NCBI GenBank assembly: GCA_018881555.1
Contig: JACAXG010000049.1
Span: 5,889,553 to 5,953,552, forward strand
Origin: Amblyornis subalaris
Lineage: Eukaryota > Chordata > Aves > Passeriformes > Ptilonorhynchidae
Reading direction: 5' to 3'
DNA length: 64,000 nucleotides
The notes under the pieces were generated by a model. That model did no database searches and had not been told where the DNA came from. It worked only from the letters and a program-made list of their open reading frames with translations. The position numbers were made by a program, and so were the translations under genes. This document shows positions 32,553-46,433 of this stretch, in pieces (position 1 is the first letter of the stretch; each line of letters begins with the position of its first letter).

Positions 32553-34960
32553 AGAGGATGTGTTCTCACACANGAGTGTTTGTGTGCAGGTTAAGGACTA
32601 ACTCAGGTCTAGCTGAATTACTGTTTGTACAAGTAATGTCTGTGAATTTATGCTCCTTATTATTGTGCTCCACATGATTCATCCTCTATCATGAATTTTG
32701 ATGGTGTCTCTTTGTGGATTTGTAAATCTGTTTTAATATTGACGTGACTCTTTCTGTTTATCCAGAGGCAGTCTCGACTCTATTTTTGGATTTATTTCTC
32801 ATCCTGACCCCCAGNGTAGAGAAGATAAATCGTACAAAGCCAACAGAAAACAATCGGCTTGTCTGGTTCCGTGTTTTCCAGCAGCTGTGGAAACTCTGTG
32901 CTGGTGCCTTGCTGTGTGCCCCTTGCAGGGAGTTCATTAAGTAAATGAGGTGTTCTGGCAGTGTGGGTTATTTTGGGGTTTGGTTTCACATGGCATTTTT
33001 CCTGAGATTGTTTTGGAGAGAGTTGCCAGCGACCTGGGGCCAGGGGGCACCCAGTGCAGGCTGGAGGCAAGGTTTGGGTGGAAATAGCAGGGTTTGTGTC
33101 ACCAGGACAGAGCTCTGTCTGGGCTGCTAATTTTGGGCTGGTGCTTCTTGGAGCCACCAGCAGTTCCTTCGTGTGACTGCTTCCAGCCATCCCCGAGGCT
33201 GCCTCAGCCTCGGGAGGGGCCATCAGCCGTGCCCTGCCCAGCAGCTGGTGGCAGGGCTGGTGGGAATCACCATTCCCTGCTGGCCCAGGGAGCTTTTCTG
33301 NGCCTGCAGCTCTGTAAGGGGTTCAGNNNCTCCTGGGAAAAACCACCTGACCCTGTGCAGCGCCTGTGTTTCCTTGATTTTCGTGGGGAAGGGCCAGAGC
33401 TCCCATGCAAATAGCTCCCCGTGGCTCCTCTCGCCACAAACACACTCCTCCACCCTCTCTCCTGGACTCCATGACCTCGGATGATCCAGGGTCAGGCCCG
33501 TGTGGGGTGGCTGTGAAAGGCAGTGTGGATGTGGCAAGAGAGACCTCCCGAACTTCCACTCGCTGAAGTCACTGGAAATGGCTGGAGCTCCTGCCCACAT
33601 CAATCAAATACAGAGTGTTCCACACAGAACAGTTCTGAAGTGTTGCAACTTAGCCCTTGGGGATTTCAAATGTTTATAGACTTCCCAGAGGGTAGGAAAG
33701 AGGGGGAATATTTACATGCAGAACGTTTCTGCTGTACTTGAGCAGTAGGAATGCTGTGCCCTTTGCCCAAGGCTCCTTGCTCCCTGCTCTGCAGCACTAA
33801 TGAATGTAAATGAGTAAAGGCAGGACTGTGAGCAGTGCTCAGCGGGGAAGAAGTCCCCAACCAATGCAGAGCACAGCAGGAATCACCAGGTCATCCNGGC
33901 AACATCCTCTTCTGTGTGCTGCATCCACTGGGCGTGCAATATTTTAGTATCAGGCCATTTGTTACCTGCTCCCAAACAAGTCTCTGCAGCTCCATGGAGA
34001 TTTACATTGCAATGATTTGGATGCTCTACTTATCCTTGGGCTGGAATAGTTTAGTGATTGCCAATTACCTGGAAGTCCTGCTCAGCACAAGGCAGTGTAA
34101 GATCAGTGTGAAATAAAGAACTTATGCACAGCATCAGCATCTGGACAGTTAAAATGTTGGGAACAGGAGTGAAAGAATCCTCAGATCCAATGGTTTCATA
34201 CACTGCTGGATTACACTAATCTAACTTGGATCCGGTTCCTATGCAAAAAAACCTACATGACTTGAGGCTTGCAGTCACCAAAAATTGTGTTGATTGAGAT
34301 AATGTNTTTCATTCCATGCCCTAAGGCTGCTTGGATTTCATCCCGGTGAACATTTCACAACATCCCCCTCCCAGGTGTTCAGGTTCCATCTTAATTAGGA
34401 AGGCGATTTTAATTTTACTTTTNCTAAGCCNTTCCTTTTTGCTCTGATGCTTAATNAAAATACTAATGAAGTGTTCACCTCCTGTGCATTAAAAACTGGC
34501 GTTTCCACCTGACATAACTCTGTCCTCATCTTAAGGTGAATCTTTTTCTCTCACTCTGAATTTNACATTTGATATAGCCATTTTGAACCATCTTTATAAA
34601 TTACCAGGATCTGGAATCAGTGCTGGTTTTGGGATGGAGTGCTCATCCCTGAGCTCTTATCCCTGTTGTGCCTGGGGTCAGGCACCCATGAACAGGAGCA
34701 CCACTAGAGAACATGTCTTTAAATGTAGTCATCCCTGGCATATCCATATTAATTTCTAGGTCTGGAAGGGCAAACAGTGTATTCCACATTTGCATAATTT
34801 TTGTTTAAAACACAATGGTTTTTCCTGAGTATATGCAAAGTGCTTTGTTTTGACAAGAGCTGAAATTGTTTTAGTCCAGCCTGGTGTATGGGCTCACCCC
34901 TCTGCCCTCTCCGTGCACCTGGGCTAGATTAGGACTGTGGCGTCCTGAAAAGCTTTTAGA

Positions 34961-35158
34961 CTCACAGAATCCTTTAGGTTGGAAAAGACCTCCAGGATCA
35001 TCCAGTCCAACCTTTGACCACCAGAGCTAGAGCAGAGCACTCCGACCAACTTGACCTTGTCAATGAGATCAGAGCACTGAGTGCCACATCCAGTCTTTTC
35101 CTGAACACCTCCAGAGATGGGNACTGGGCAGCCCCTTCCAATGCCTGACCACCCACAA
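34961..35158 (-). mobile_element. CR1 LINE 3' fragment
   Basis: Antisense copy of the GGTTGGAAAAGACCTCCAGG subfamily, running to GCAGCCCCTTCCAATGCCTG. Confidence 0.85.
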
Positions 35159-35886
35159 TTTTGAGTTGGTAAACCTGCTGGGTACTGTGGCTAAGGGGAA
35201 GATGCATATAAAAAAAGGAAACAAACTTTATTTTGCTGCCCTCAAAACTAGAAGGTAATAATTAAAATGAAGGTAACCAACACTAACAGAAATAAATAAT
35301 TGGTTTAGTTACTGAATAAATGCCATTAGGCAAATCAGATTGCAAATTTGAATTGACGTGCATCCTAAAGTAATCCATACAAATTTCACAGGAGTGATCG
35401 CTGCTGCTGTCGTCCTTCGAGGTCACACCACCTCCTTTTGCCCATATGATGTAACGTGGGCTGGGAGCTGTGAGAGAGCCTTGTTTGCCTTCCTGTTACA
35501 AGAGCTCCCTGAGGTTGTCCAAACCCCACCTCCTGAAAAGCTGGGGATTACAGGGAGCTGCAAGCTCCGGGACACCAGGTTATTCGCGTGTCACTGGGAT
35601 AGCGTGTTCAGTTCAGAGAGTGGATTTAAGGAATAATGGGCATGGCATTGGCATGAACATTGATAATTTTTGGCTTGCTGTTGTTGTTTTGTTTGATCAG
35701 AGAATAAAGGTGAACACTTAGCAAGACCAAAAGTGATCATCTGTTTTGAGGTTCTCACTCCCGATGTCTTCCCACTTCCTTATCAAAAAGGAAAAATCTT
35801 GGTTTTCAAAATATGTACCAACTGAAAATGCCCAGCAAGTTGCTCTCAGCTGGGTGTGGACATGTGTATGATTCGGTCCCTTTGAG

Positions 35887-36031
35887 AATCACAGAATCCC
35901 AGAATGGTTTGGGTTGGAAAGGACCTTAAAGCCCATCCAGTTCCACCTCCTGCCATGGGCAGGGACACCTTCCACTATCCCAGGTTGCTCCAAGCCCTGT
36001 CCAACCTGGCTTTGGACACTGCCAGGGAAGG
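35887..36031 (-). mobile_element. CR1 LINE 3' fragment
   Basis: Antisense copy with the AATGGTTTGGGTTGG tail and the CATGGGCAGGGACACCTTCC core. Confidence 0.9.
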
Positions 36032-38312
36032 AGAGCCTGCAACCTTTTCCTGAAGTTGGTGAGAGTGTGCAAGCCATGGGTAGTGATGTACACACGTGCC
36101 CTGTTCTATCTCCTCTCCCTGTTTCTGACCTCGGCATTCTCCTGGCCAGGTTTCCAGCACTTANGTTTTATGAACTTTACTAGATAAATATGTGTAAGGC
36201 ATAAAAAAATTTATTTAAACATAGAAAATTGAAGGTAAGAAAAAAAATATCAAAAATAAATGCTATTAAACAAATCAACATTTTTGGGAGAGGACACAAA
36301 GCTTATCCACACACCTGGTGAAACAGAGACTCTCTTTGTGCTGTCTCATTACAACTTAAAAATGGGAAAGGTGGAGCAAAATAAGGTTGGGCTTATGAAG
36401 GACTTTGATTTAATCCTGTNTGGTGAGTATCTACATTGTGAGTGGCACAACCTTGTGCCCAGCCTTTAATGCACAGAATTATGACAAGGAAATGTGGACT
36501 CTGATGTGCTTAGCTCTAAAGAGCCACGNATCTCTGTAAGGGTAAAAAAATAGGAGTTAGCACAAGTGGGACCCACTGGAAAAGCTTTAGGAATAGCTAA
36601 ACCTGGAGAGAATTGAATGGGAGGTTGTTGGGGGTTTAAGCTACTAACACAAGCCCCAGAACAAAGACCATTTAGGTGTGGACATTGTGTTACAGATTTC
36701 TGTGTGATGCTTCTGCTGCTGTTCCAACACGTGACCCACGTGGTTCAGAGAAGAGTGAGGACCTATCCATGTATTTCCATATACCAACTATAGATATTTA
36801 TGCTTTCCCTTAGGCTCAGAGATAATTACTTCAGGAGATGTGTATTCGTAAGAGCAAACCCATTGCTTTCCTCTTTATTAATGACATTGTGGATCCTATG
36901 AATGTTCTCAAATCTTGACCTAATCCCAGTCTCAAAGCNTCTGTATTTGTGACCAAGCTTCTCACTTATTGTAGCAGAACATGGGGNCAATATAGGGTTT
37001 TATTTAAAAGAAAGCAGACTATTAGGAAGTGAATAATTATTTGCTTTGTGTGTTTCTGGTTTGTCACAAATTTCCATGTTTACCTTTTTGTGCAAGGCAC
37101 TGCGTTATCACATCAAGCTTTATCCAAGATATCCCCGGAGTAATAAACAAATGAATCAGCTCTTCCAGAACTGGAAGAGGAAGGGTGACTTTGAGGTTAG
37201 AATTAGGCTTTTGCCNTTAGCTTCTTGTGTAGCCTGGTGAGAACCACTCAGGTTCCTGTGCCAAACTCCCACGTGTAAGAGCAGAGGAACAGGACTGGTT
37301 TGTCACCTCTGCCTTGTCCCCAGGGCAGGGGCACTGCTTGGAGTTCCTACNGAATTCAGCATACGTGGGATGCAGGGGCAGTGGGAGTCTGTGTCATAAA
37401 ACACAAATAATCTCCCCAACAAGATGGATTGAGGGTTTGTGATGGCCAGCTCTGGCCATGAGGTGTGATCTGTGCTTGTTGGATTGGCCCTCCTTATGCA
37501 TTTCGATTAGGATAAATTTCCAGGCCACTCCGTGCCTGCTGANGAGGGATCTGCAAACGAACTGTCTTTTGCATATGCAGGTATTATACTGATGTTTGTT
37601 TAGGTACATCCCTGCTCAGCCCCAGCTTTTTGGCTTTCCAGACACTAATCNACAACACCTGCCTTCCAGGATGACTCTTACCCATGTGCTCTCTGCTGCT
37701 GGCTGTGTTGTTGGCTGAGTATGACCTCANTTTTCCCAAAGCTGGCATATTTCCAGCTGAAGTTTTATGATCCTGATCCTGTTTATTGATCTCTAACCAT
37801 CTACCTAATGTCTCGCTTCCAGCAAATGTTTTAGCTGTATCTTGTGCCTCTTTTAGCAAAACCCACCACACAGTGGCCTTTGTGTCTTGGGTATGTGCCT
37901 GTCACTATCCAAAAGATCTGATTTCCCAGTCCTTCCAGCAAGCAGAGACACAGGANTGGCTGAGCAGGATCACGACTAGGAGGCTGAGAGTTGTCAAGAT
38001 AAATCAGCAGATAAATACCTGAGAAGAGCAGAGAATTAGAGCTGATAACCCAGTCAAGCTGTTTTTTCACACAGTGAAGAGGTGGACAGGACTGTGTGCT
38101 GGGAAAATACCCAAGAACTGCACGTTTTGGTGAACATTAGCAAGATGAAATTAATTCTGGATTCAACAAGGCCTCAGAGAATGATGAGTCAGCNGATGCA
38201 GGGACATCTTTGCTGTACAGAAGAGCATCTGGCTGCCAGAGAGTGACGAGCAGCCCGATGGAATGCATCNTTCTTAATCTTCCAGCTGGCTTGGGAGCAA
38301 TTTTTACCCTAA

Positions 38313-38502
38313 GGGCGGGGAGGCCCTGGCNCAGGGTGCCCAGAGAAGCTGTGGCTGCCCCAACCCTCCAAGTGTCCAAGGCCAGGCTGGACGGGGCTTG
38401 GAGCACCCTGGGCTAGTGGAAGGTGTCCCTGCCCNTGGCAGGGGGTGGAACTGGATGGGCTTTAAGGTCCCTTCTCACCCAAACCATTCTGGGATTCTGT
38501 GA
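38313..38502 (+). mobile_element. CR1 LINE 3' fragment
   Basis: Sense copy ending AAACCATTCTGGGATTCTGT. Confidence 0.9.
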
Positions 38503-40925
38503 ATTTGTTAAACCTGAGCAGGTACAGTTGATAGAGAAAACCTCAGCTGGTGAGTATTTCTCCTTTGGTTTCTTTTGCCTTTCTTCTTGGCAATAATGGA
38601 TATTATCCTCTATGATGCAGGTTGTGTTTGCCTTGCTCTTTGTGCCTGTTTCTGGCTCACACCATCCTGGACAGACACATTTCTATAGATACAGAGTGTG
38701 TGTGGGTGTGTTTACACATGTGGCACATCCAGCCACACAAACCTGTGCTTACAGGGTTTTCTGANAGCCCCCTGTGAACATCTTATTTGGTGTGTTTGGA
38801 TCTCTAGACTTAATTCCAATCTGGCTAAGAAATTTATAGCATGTGCTTTGTAAGAGGTCTGGCTGTAGCTAAAATGTAGATAAAATGTTAATTAACCATT
38901 ATAGGAACTTGCAGTCNACTTGATTTAGATGTGGATTATTTCAAGCTCCTAACCCAAGTGGATGACAGAATGCAGAGGCTTTGTGTGGTGCTGATGGGTT
39001 CAGAGTTTCACCATGCTCTGTGGCTCCCATTTTGCACCAGGGGCCTGCTGCTCTCAGAGAAGGTAAAATTAATGATGGCAAACAGAATTCCTGGTGTTCC
39101 TTCTCATCCTTTGCTCCTGCATTCCCATCCAATCACTTCAGGCCGTGGATGGGGAAATGGCACAGATATTTCTCTAATTTGGGAAGGGAGTTGAGGNCGA
39201 TGTGTGTGCCAGGCACAACCCAAGGCATTGCACAACTGCTCTGAAAACACGGAGCTGTTCTGGCACTGTCAGAGCTGGCATGGAGAAGGAGCAGAGTCCT
39301 TTGCTAGAACAAACTGTTCCCTGGTCAGCCTCAGTGCANGGATCTCCTCCTTGGGATCCTTTCAGCTCTGTGGAGCTTTTACCACTGTGCTGAGTTTAAA
39401 TCGGAAATATCATTTCCATCAGGAAAGGAGCAGTCATTTTTGCCTACCTNATCTTTCCCTGCTAATGGCTCTCAGTGTCTGCTGGACTGCTTGGGATTTT
39501 CTGAGCGCTTTTAACCTGGATTTATGACCTGAGCTCAGAACTGCATCCCTTGGGACCTTCAAGAATGTCAAAATTACTGCTCAGTTCTTAGAAACAAGAA
39601 AGCATCTGGATGTTTTACACTGAAGAATAAAAATTTCAGAAAGAAAAGGTCTGGATCCAAGATATGTTTTTAATACCTCAAAAGGGAATCAAACTTCCAG
39701 GACTACAAGTGTTGTTTTGTTCAAGGCAGGGCTAAAACCAACACTTCATACTCAGGAATAGTAACGTGCCCCTCCAAAATTCCAACATCCCTTCCAAAGA
39801 GAGTTTTACACAACTACTGGCTGAAGGGATGACAGCTTACTAGAAAACAACATTTGAGTGAAACATTGTCAAAAGGAAGAAAAATGAAATTCTGCCATCT
39901 CAAGTGCAAAGCTCCTTGACATTTCCAGCAGGCTGATAATGGGATGATCAGCAGTAAATCCAAGATACTCAATAATTATGGTTTCCTTACGGAAGTACCC
40001 AGTTATTAGTAAGTTCACNCAGTGTGATTTTGAGGTTGGTCCCATCCCACACCAGAGTGGGATGTGATGGTTTTTAGTGCAATTCCACCTAGATCCTGGC
40101 ATTCCCTTCTGAGCAGAGAAGAGCTGGAAGAAGTTCAGACCCAGAAATAAAGCAGGTAAGTGCCTGGAAGGCTGGAGTTCCGAGAGGGTAATAAAGTAGG
40201 TAAATATACAGCNTAACTTGGCTCCGTGACAACTCACCTTCTATGGACATACAGGACGGGGAAAGAAGAGTTTCAGGTGTCTTTAAAAATAGCAGGCAAA
40301 GTAATGGAGCAAATATTCATCTGGATACAAGGGAAGGAATCCTTGAAAAATAATGTCTTGCAGATCATCCCGTTCTCTCTCCGGGAAGCGTTGGAAACAT
40401 CGGAGGGTGCTGAGCAGCACACGAGGAATGGGGAGCAGGTGGCCTGGTAGCGAGAAGCAAAGCAGGCACAAATGAGAGGCANGAGAGAGGGAAAAATCCC
40501 TTTCCTGTTATCTCCTTCTCCCCGCCATGCTGGGCCAGTCCTCCCAGCACTGCACTGGGACTGGCTGCTGGAGGAGTGTCCTGCCAAGCAGCCGTGGCTG
40601 TTCGCTCTGCCAGAGCCTCTCCAAGCCCAGCTGCTCCGAGTGTTTGATCTCAGCGCCCGAGAATCCCTCCAGTGCTGCCTAGAACACGCATTCCATCCCA
40701 GTGACAGCAGGATCTGAGGTAGCAGCACACGCTTTGGTTGCCTTTTCTCACGAGGTCGGTAGCAGAGAGCTTTGATTTGAGAGCCTGAGCTCAGGGTTGG
40801 CCTGGGAGCAGAGGGGAGATGTGTCCATCCGGAGTAGCCAGAGCAAGGAATGCCCATGGCCTGAGTGACACCAATGGACTGAGGAGTCAGACCCTGCAAG
40901 GTGACAGCCTGGCAGAGCTGGGGGT

Positions 40926-41301
40926 GTTCATCTGGGGAACAGAAGGCTCCAGGGACACCTCAGAGCCCCTTCCAGTGCCTCAAGGGGCTCCAGGAGAGCT
41001 GGAGAGGGACTTGGAACAAGGCATGGAGGGACAGGACAAGGGGGAATGACTTCCCACTGCCAGAAGGCAGGGTTAGATGGGATATTGGGAAGGAATTGTT
41101 CCCTGTGAGGGTGGGGAGGCCCTGGCACAGGTTGCCCAGAGAAGCTGTGGCTGCCCCTGGATCCCTGNCAGTGTCCANGGCCNGGCTGGACAGAACTTGG
41201 AGCACTCTGGGACAGCGGAAGTTGTCCCTGCCCATGGCAGGGGGTGGGACAAGGTGAGCTTTTAGATCCCTTCCCACCCAAATCATTCCATGATTCTGTA
41301 T
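40926..41301 (+). mobile_element. CR1 LINE 3' fragment, 375 bp
   Basis: Sense copy starting upstream in the CCTTCCAGTGCCTCAAGGGG region and ending ATTCCATGATTCTGTA. One of the longer copies here and similar to the antisense copy at 31.0 kb. Confidence 0.9.
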
Positions 41302-43192
41302 ATTTGCTAAATGATAACATTCCATGTCTATTCTTTCCTGATGTGTTATATTCCTAATGAGACAGCAGAAATCAGAAGGCTTGTGAACCAGACTGGAAAG
41401 GTGGAGTATGGGTGGAAAAGGCTCCTGGCAAAAGGACTTGTTTGGTGACCTTTACCCATCAGCAGTGTTATAATAAATTCTAAGGAAACACACATAGGAA
41501 ATTGGATGTTTGTAGCAAGTAAGCCTGGAAGAGCAGCTTGGAGCCTTAGGCAAAGCTGAAAACCAAAGACGTAGCAAATTAATCATTAAGCACAGTAATG
41601 GTTTGTTTTCCACAGCTTATTATAAGAAATGCAGTTTTTTATTCTCAGGTACTCAAGCTTTAGAATTTTCTCCTGATTAGGCTTAGGATGGTTTACACAT
41701 ACAGAATGCAGAAAGGATTTTGGCTTGGAAAAATGAATGTGTGACCACGAGAATTAATTCCCCTGATGGAAATGATCCCATAGGACTCAGAACACATGGA
41801 GAAGGTNGCCATTTGTGACCCCTTTCAGACCAGCCTTTAAGCACACCATTAAAATTAAGCACATATTTCTTTGACGTCAGTGGGACTTCAACAGGGCTTA
41901 AGTGACGTCCTGATTAGAGAAGCTTCCATCACCTCATTTCTGCTGATTTAAAGCTGAACTGAAGTAGAAGTCCTTGAAGCCCACATGCATTTTTATGTGG
42001 CATTCACTTCCCCTGGCAAATATGTGCACAATCGAATGAAGAGCCAGAGCTAACTGCAGTATTTATGGCAACGTTTCATCCAGCTTTGGCACAAATTGTC
42101 TCCACAGGAAGCTTTGTTTGGGGGCGTACAGAGGGATGTTTCATTAGGGAAAAGGCAGCGGGGAACATTTTTACATTCAGAGAATGAGATGCCATCCTGG
42201 CACATGGANAGGGAGGAGATAGCCAGCGAGGAAACCAGGNTTTGTTCTGATAAGCACAGTGCTGGAATAACCTCTGTGTGCTTGGCATCAAAGGAGAGGG
42301 AATGCTGATGTAAACTCTGCTGAACTTGCTGTCAGGTCTGGCTTGCTGTAGCTGCTTGCTGAGCTCTGGGTATTGACAGGGCTGGGTGAAGGCTGGTAGT
42401 GATTTATGTTACTTCTGTGGTTAGAAAAAAGGGAAGCAGAACGACAGAAGAAAGGTCAGGGTCTGCAGAGCCAGGAGGGGAGGGTGCAGCTGCAGGTGAG
42501 GTCCCTGCTCTGCAGGCAGTGCTGGTTCACCAGGGCAGCTGGGCAGAATTCCCCCAAACAAAAACTGGAACAAAGAAAAGAGAAATTCTGCTAATGTCTC
42601 AAGCACAAGAACGGCTTTGTTCTCCTTATTTTCTGCATCGTGGCTATTTCTAACCCTTTGCACACTTGAGTTCCTTGTTGCCGTGATAATTCTTCCCCAG
42701 GGTCTTTCTGCAATTACCANTATCTGTGCTGTTTTTCTCATGTGTTTCATTCACTTGCCTGCTCCTGCAAGTGGCACGGGACCGTGTCCTGCCACGGGAC
42801 TGTGTCCTTCTGCCGCTAACAGGCTGGTACTGAAACGTTCCACTGTCACATACTGACAAAAATATAGTTTATGCTTCAATCCGTGGGTATTTTTTCTTCC
42901 TGTTTTACTTGGCACCTTCACAGGAGTAAGCCCTGTTGTACCCATGGTAAATACAGAGTTATGTCCCTTCAGAGAATTTATTTTGGGAATATTCAGGAAT
43001 GTAAAGAAGCATAATCATTGAGGACTAAGCTGTTGCACCCATTTAGTCATTAATAAAAGGGATTATGCNCTATCAAATAATAACATCCTCTACTAATTCC
43101 TGCATAAGATTTGTTTTACTTGGCAAATTGCTGTGTATCCTTTTCCAGTAGATAGTGGTGCTTGTAAGGGCTGAGTAGATAAAGCATGAATC

Positions 43193-43428
43193 ATAGGGTC
43201 AGAGAATATCNTGAGTGGGAAGGGACCCACAGGGATCATCCAGTCCAACCCCTGGCCCTGCACAGACACCCCAACAATCCCACCCTGTGCATCCCTGGGA
43301 GTGCTGTCCAAATGCTCCTGGAGCTCTGGCAGCCTTGGGGCTGGGACCATTCCTTGGGGAGCCTGTTCAGTGCCCACCACCCTCTGAGGGAAGAATCTTT
43401 CTCTAATATCCAAGCTAAGCCTCGTGTT
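43193..43428 (-). mobile_element. CR1 LINE 3' fragment
   Basis: Antisense copy of the GGGACCCACAGGGATCATCC subfamily, ending in the AATCTTTCTCTAATATCCA region. Confidence 0.9.
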
Positions 43429-46332
43429 CTTCTGCAATCTGATTTTTGGTTCTCTCCCGAGGCAGTGGGTAAGTGAGACTTGGAGTTGAAAGGCAGGATT
43501 GTGGAGAGAGGCCTTCCCAGAAAAGTAACAGACACTGCCTGGGGAGAAGAAGAAGAAACATAGGGATCTCCTCAGTTTTCCTNTGTGACAAAAAACTGCC
43601 TGATCCTGGGAGGGTCCAGTTCATTACTGTGAGAGGTAATGAGTAAAAAGCCCAAGGCACAACCCCTGTTTAGGAATCATCCACCACAGAGCTTGTAATT
43701 CTTTAGTAATTTAGCTGCCTTAGATCCCCCAGCCCCCTCTGTCCCAGCGCAGAGCACGTGTCCATGGAGCTGCAGAACAGGGATCACAGGACTGGAAGCC
43801 TTTTCTTGCCCAGTACAACCTTCGGCAGCAGCACCAGGAATGCCAGGCTGGAGCCAGGAGACCCCAAAGTTTAAGAGAATGAGCGAAGGTATGGGAAAAT
43901 GACCCAGAGCATTTTTGTAACTCAACGTTGTGCACAGAGACTAATTGGGCTAGTCAGGTTCTGAGCCAGGAAATGCACAATTTTTCTTGCTCTCTTGGAA
44001 TGCCCAGGTTTGCCTGCAGAGTTGTAAACCAGTCCTTCTGCATGCACCATGTACTTATCAGCCCTTCTNTGTCAATCTCTGTGTGATAGTGGCTTTGGAT
44101 ATTTCCAGGTTTCACTTCTGCTTCTTGACTTCTACTTGCAGAATGATCTGTCAGTTTGTTATTTTGGGGAGAGTGATGGCTTGCTGCTGGGCAGGGTGGT
44201 GTGGGTGATGCTTGCTTCATCTTCATGTTTTCCAGCTATTTCTGGGAGCAGATGACCTTAATCATAAGGATCCTCCCCTTCAGAAATAAATCGTGGAAGT
44301 ATTCATCAGTGTGTTGAACTAACTGCCAAATATCGATCTGATAAGGAACAGCAACTCAAGAATTCAGCTTTCGGTGAGAAATCTTTAGGTTTGCTCTTTC
44401 CCNAGAGCGCCTTTGACCATTGATAAGGTAAAGAAAGGATTTCANAGTTTCCCAGGGAGAGAGATGTGAAGTCTCTACAATCCCCAGAAACAATTGGCTC
44501 CTGAGTTCCTTGTTTTTATTTGTATATCAAGGCAAACATTTGAGGCATGTTGAACTTCCAGCTGATCTATTCCTCAGTGTCGAACAAAAACCAAGGCAGA
44601 AAAAGATACAATTTCCTCATTCTGCAGATGTAAAAAAATTGTTCACTTCTGTGAGTATTCTACAAATTTGGACTCAATTCTTCCCAAATTTAAAAACCAA
44701 AGGTTGAGAGATTGTTCCATATAAGACTTATTTTGGATTATTTGATGCTAGGTACCAGATTGCATCAGTACATTGAGGTTCTGCTGTTCTAGAAGTATTT
44801 TGAAAATTCAAATTCAGCCTCAGCACACAAAAATATCTTTGTTTCCTGTGATGGAAAAGCACTGAGAGTCCATAACTTTTACTAGTTAAACAAATATCCT
44901 ATTTGAGTTTGTTTTACAGAGTTTCTTTGTGGTTAGGGAATGTTTTTATGTCCTTTGCTTTTGTCATAATAATGTAGTAGATTTAGGGCATTAGGGTATA
45001 AGGTTCGCTGGTAGTCAAGAACTTTGATGGTATCTTGGAAGTTTCCTGGATATTAGGACATGTTTAAAATAAACCCACCTCTCTGCCTAGTGTAGTCTTA
45101 TGTCAGTCTTTGATGAAGGCTTTTCATGCCTAACTTAATTTATGGATGTGAGACAAACAGAGTAACAGCCAGGGCAATGAAGACCCCAAGAGATGAAAGC
45201 AGAGTTTATCAGCAGAAGGTGCAAAACTCANCAAACACGTTTCTCAAGAGCTTCTCGTTGGTCTGTCACCCCTGGATTTTTGAACTGCCCCTGGATTTCC
45301 ATTGTAATTTCTGATATGGAAGTGAGTCTCTCATGGTCACAGCAGAGCTCAGGCTGATTTTAGGCAACAGAGAAGCAGAAGAGTAATGGCTACATGGAAA
45401 AAAAAGAAGGCATTAGAACAGAAATGGCCTCATTTGGGAGAGGAAATGTGCAAGTTACCCTTTAAGTGGAGTGCTGCCTTTGAAGAAGCTGAATGAACTA
45501 TAAAACCAGCGACCCATGATGTCAATAGTTGAGTGTGAAGTGAATGTTGATGGTGCCATTACTCTCCAAAGGGCAAACAAGGTTGTCCAAACAACACCTT
45601 CAGCTATTTAACAGAAATATATCTCCTGAAAAGCGTACCTCAAATATAATCTATGGGTTCCCCTCAGTTTTCTTGTGATACTTGGGGGAGTTCTTTGCAC
45701 CTCTTAGGAGTGGGGTCGACTTNATTTCTTTTGATTTCTGTGTTGATCACAAGGTCTTCATTAGTTACTGATTTTTAGTTTGAAGTTCAAACTGAATTGT
45801 ACTTCTTGTAGCTTTTTGTTTGCACCGAGTTGTTCTGTAATAATGGTTGTAGGACAGAGCTGAGACTTCCGGACCTGCGAGTCCTTGCTTCTTCCCAGGC
45901 AATATTAAATTATATCTATAAATATGTGATAGCCACGTGATTTTTTCAAGGGGAAATCATGCCCACTGCTGGGCACAGTTGACAACGAGTTCCTGGGCAG
46001 GAAGGAACGTGGGAAATGACAGTGAGGACAACAGATCTTCACAACAATGAGCTCCATGCCACTCACGTTCTTAAAATGTTTGGGGTTTTTTGTCTATTGC
46101 TTCTTTTAGTGACTGATTTTTGTTTAGACTGAGGCAACTTTCTTTACATCCATAATGTAAATGGTACTCCAGGGTATCACTTAATAAAATATTTGTACTG
46201 TACTCATCTCATTTAAAATGTCCTAGTGTAAATAAGATTCGTTTCAGTATATAATTATTCTAATTTGTTGAAAAGTCACAAGTCAAAGTCATGTGAAAAG
46301 TCACTTTCCTCTCAAGGAAAGCTGGGAATATC

Positions 46333-46433
46333 AAGCCCTGGGCAACCTGGTCTGACCTCAGAGCTGCCTCTGCTTTGAGCTGGAGGTGGGATAGGAGCCT
46401 CCTGAGGTCCCTTCCAGCCTGTGATCCTATCAT
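46333..46433 (+). mobile_element. Short CR1 tail
   Basis: Sense, diverged copy with GGGCAACCTGGTCTGACCTC and CCTCCTGAGGTCCCTTCCAG. It resembles the fragment at 3101-3150. Confidence 0.65.

Noticed and set aside
40273..40899. Open frame of 208 codons, minus strand
   Set aside because: No protein family recognised, interrupted by N, and overlapped by other frames.
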